A DNA stretch of 17,161 nucleotides, from assembly GCA_022600395.1 (NCBI GenBank), contig JAHZKM010000044.1:1-17161 (forward strand), written 5' to 3'. This document shows positions 15,558-17,161 of the stretch, piece after piece. Source of the stretch: Pseudomonadota bacterium (GTDB lineage: Bacteria > Pseudomonadota > Gammaproteobacteria > PS1 > Pseudothioglobaceae). Position 1 is the stretch's first letter; the number at the start of each line of letters is the position of its first letter. Under the pieces are notes generated by a model. That model was given only the letters and a program-made list of their open reading frames with translations, made no database searches and was not told the DNA's origin. The position numbers and the translations under genes are program-made.

Positions 15558-15784
15558 GCTCTACCGATTTACCTGCCTGTATTAATGCAAAATTAAAACG
15601 CTACTTCGAGCAATTAGATAAAGAGCAAGCATCTGGCGTTCATAAAATGGTGATCAACGAGGTAGAGCCTGTAGTTATTAAGTTTGTTTTAGAATTAGTT
15701 AGCAATAATCAGAGCGAGGCTTCTCGCGTATTAGGCATTAATCGTGGCACACTCAAGAAAAAAATCGAACTCTATAAGCTCTAA
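15554..15784 (+). CDS. fis: DNA-binding protein Fis
   Basis: Fis is a dimeric nucleoid-associated protein that bends DNA and regulates stable-RNA and growth-phase genes. The 76-residue product ends in a helix-turn-helix, NQSEASRVLGINRGTLKKK (52-70), nearly the same as the E. coli GINRGTLRKK recognition helix. It is shorter than E. coli Fis (98); the missing part corresponds to the N-terminal beta-hairpin arms that contact DNA invertases, so the invertase-stimulating role is probably absent while DNA binding is kept. Short Fis versions occur in other beta/gammaproteobacteria. It overlaps dusB by 4 bp, has no Shine-Dalgarno sequence of its own, and lies 50 bp before purH. Confidence 0.93.
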   Translation: MSSTDLPACINAKLKRYFEQLDKEQASGVHKMVINEVEPVVIKFVLELVSNNQSEASRVLGINRGTLKKKIELYKL

Positions 15785-15789
15785 AACTT

Positions 15790-15795
15790 TATAAT
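15790..15795 (+). promoter_or_regulatory. Candidate -10 for purH
   Basis: A consensus TATAAT follows the fis stop by five bases. The expected start near 15802 gives purH a 33-base leader. The -35 region inside the fis end (about 15765-15772) matches poorly. Together with the only strong ribosome-binding site in the window, this hints that purH can be expressed separately from dusB-fis. No PurR-box-like palindrome is seen. Confidence 0.4.
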
Positions 15796-15824
15796 AACCT
15801 TTGTTACTAAACCCCAACATTTCA

Positions 15825-15829
15825 AAGGA
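15825..15829 (+). promoter_or_regulatory. Ribosome-binding site of purH
   Basis: AAGGA lies five bases before the purH ATG at 15835. It fixes the start and is notable because nearly every other gene in the window lacks a recognisable Shine-Dalgarno sequence. Confidence 0.75.
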
Positions 15830-15834
15830 ATAAA

Positions 15835-17161
15835 ATGTCTATACAACGAGCTTTAATCAGTGTTTCTGATAAAACCGGTATTCTTGAATTAGCCCAAACA
15901 CTAGCTAGCAAAAATATTGAAATCCTCTCAACAGGCGGCACAGCCAAGCTTTTAGCAGATAATAACATTCCAGTCATTGAAGTATCAGACTATACCGGCT
16001 TTCCTGAAATGATGGCAGGGCGCGTCAAAACGCTAAATCCGAAGATTCATGGTGGCATCTTGGCACGTCGTGGATTAGATGAAGCGGTCATGAAACAAAA
16101 CGATATTAATCCAATTGATTTAGTCGTTGTTAACCTTTACCCTTTTCAAGCAACCATTGCCAATCCTGATTGCACACTAGAGGATGCGATTGAAAATATC
16201 GATATTGGCGGTCCAGCGATGTTACGCTCAAGTGCTAAAAATCATGCATCGGTCACTGTTTTAGTAGACGCTGCAGATTATCAAACGGTTATCGATGAGA
16301 TTAATACTAATGGCAATACGACGCTAGAAACACGCACAAAACTTGCCCTTAAAACCTTTGAACATACCGCGCAATATGATGGCGCTATCGCTAACTATCT
16401 AGGCAAAGGTGAGGATGGATTTTCTAATACCATGAACTTGCAATTTTACAAAACCCAGTCCATGCGTTACGGTGAAAATCCACATCAGTCCGCCGCATTC
16501 TACAAAGAAAACAATATTACTGAAGCTTGCGTCGCTTCAAGTACACAGTTCCAAGGTAAAGAAATGTCTTTTAACAATATGGCAGATGCAGACGCCGCAC
16601 TAGAATGTGTACGTAGCTTCGATGAACCCGCTTGTGTGATTGTTAAGCATGCCAACCCTTGTGGTGTAGCTGTTCGAGCCAATATTTTTGATGCTTATGA
16701 CGATGCTTTTAAAACAGATCCTACTTCAGCTTTTGGCGGAATTATTGCCTTCAATCGCAATCTAGATAAGCAAACTGCGCAAGCAATTATTGATCGTCAA
16801 TTTGTTGAGGTTATTATTGCACCAAGTGTTGATGATGACGCCAAAGCAGCTTTATCAACCAAGAAAAACGTGCGAGCGCTAGAGTGTGGCGACCTATCCA
16901 AAGCAAAACCATCGCTCGACTATAAACGCGTTACAGGTGGCTTGTTAGTCCAGGATAAAGATCTTGGAGTTATTGGCGAGAACGACATTAAATGCGTGAG
17001 TGACATCCAGCCAACTGCAAAACAAATCAAAGATTTATTATTTGCCTGGAAAGTAGCCAAAACAGTTAAATCCAATGCGATTGTCTATGTTAAAAATGAA
17101 ATGACGATTGGCGTTGGCGCTGGCCAAATGTCACGTGTTTATTCCGCCAAAATTGCCGGCA
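15835..17161 (+). CDS. purH: AICAR transformylase/IMP cyclohydrolase, 3'-truncated by window
   Basis: PurH catalyses the last two steps of IMP synthesis: formylation of AICAR with 10-formyl-THF, then ring closure. The frame is open from the ATG to the window end, giving 442 of the roughly 525 residues expected; the missing C-terminus lies outside. The N-terminal IMP cyclohydrolase domain (about 1-150) shows STGGT (32-36), NPKIHGG (68-74) and [14 protein letters not shown] (123-136). The transformylase domain has RYGENPHQ (211-218) and the catalytic pair K271-H272 in VKHANPCG, then SAFGGIIAF (298-306). There is no frameshift in what is visible. It needs the folate made by the folB/folK pathway. 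fis followed by purH is a conserved order in pseudomonads and other gammaproteobacteria, where purD often comes next. Confidence 0.96.
   Translation, partial: MSIQRALISVSDKTGILELAQTLASKNIEILSTGGTAKLLADNNIPVIEVSDYTGFPEMMAGRVKTLNPKIHGGILARRGLDEAVMKQNDINPIDLVVVNLYPFQATIANPDCTLEDAIENIDIGGPAMLRSSAKNHASVTVLVDAADYQTVIDEINTNGNTTLETRTKLALKTFEHTAQYDGAIANYLGKGEDGFSNTMNLQFYKTQSMRYGENPHQSAAFYKENNITEACVASSTQFQGKEMSFNNMADADAALECVRSFDEPACVIVKHANPCGVAVRANIFDAYDDAFKTDPTSAFGGIIAFNRNLDKQTAQAIIDRQFVEVIIAPSVDDDAKAALSTKKNVRALECGDLSKAKPSLDYKRVTGGLLVQDKDLGVIGENDIKCVSDIQPTAKQIKDLLFAWKVAKTVKSNAIVYVKNEMTIGVGAGQMSRVYSAKIAG

Noticed and set aside
1..17161. CRISPR array, toxin-antitoxin pair, integrase, transposase, phage or defence genes
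   Set aside because: No repeat-spacer pattern, mobile-element protein or defence domain was found on either strand; all long frames are accounted for by conserved housekeeping families.

Overview
The window is an AT-rich, gene-dense stretch of bacterial chromosome that carries conserved housekeeping genes. Several features point to a gammaproteobacterium: the dusB-fis-purH order, a YadG/YadH-type ABC transporter, a two-lipoyl AceF and an E. coli-like peptide deformylase. The low GC, very short intergenic gaps, overlapping genes and scarce Shine-Dalgarno sites resemble streamlined marine sulfur-oxidiser lineages (SUP05/Thioglobus and relatives). That placement is an inference, not something the sequence proves. 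There are no RNA genes, insertion sequences, phage genes, CRISPR arrays or recognisable intrinsic terminators.

Layout. (1) 52-4083, minus strand, six genes read right to left: folB, folK, dsbA, thiD, hisC and a NIF3/YbgI-family gene. Gaps run from 13 bp down to an 11-bp overlap, so this looks like one operon mixing folate, thiamine and histidine synthesis with periplasmic disulfide formation. (2) 4122-4703, plus strand: plsY, divergent from folB across only 38 bp. (3) 4693-6368, minus strand: a YadG/YadH-type ABC exporter pair whose permease gene overlaps the end of plsY tail to tail by 11 bp. (4) 6504-17161, plus strand, a long co-directional block: aceF, lpdA, an isoaspartyl-methyltransferase-like gene, an RND/MMPL exporter, nadB, def, dusB, fis and a purH cut off by the window end.

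How the genes work together. aceF and lpdA encode E2 and E3 of pyruvate dehydrogenase, but the E1 gene is not next to them. nadB starts NAD synthesis. def and dusB act in protein and tRNA maturation. fis is a nucleoid protein in its classic place behind dusB, and purH closes IMP synthesis. The least understood genes are the methyltransferase-like protein, the orphan RND exporter and the YadGH transporter.

I did not find a convincing new biological system. The points worth a second look are modest: a palindromic -10 element in the yadG/aceF divergent region, a promoter for folB that overlaps the plsY start codon, a perfect -10 that would make def leaderless, an out-of-frame 14-bp direct repeat in folB, the duplicated lipoyl domains, and non-canonical residues in the methyltransferase and the RND protein. 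No stretch above 300 bp lacks a gene; the largest gap is 6369-6503.
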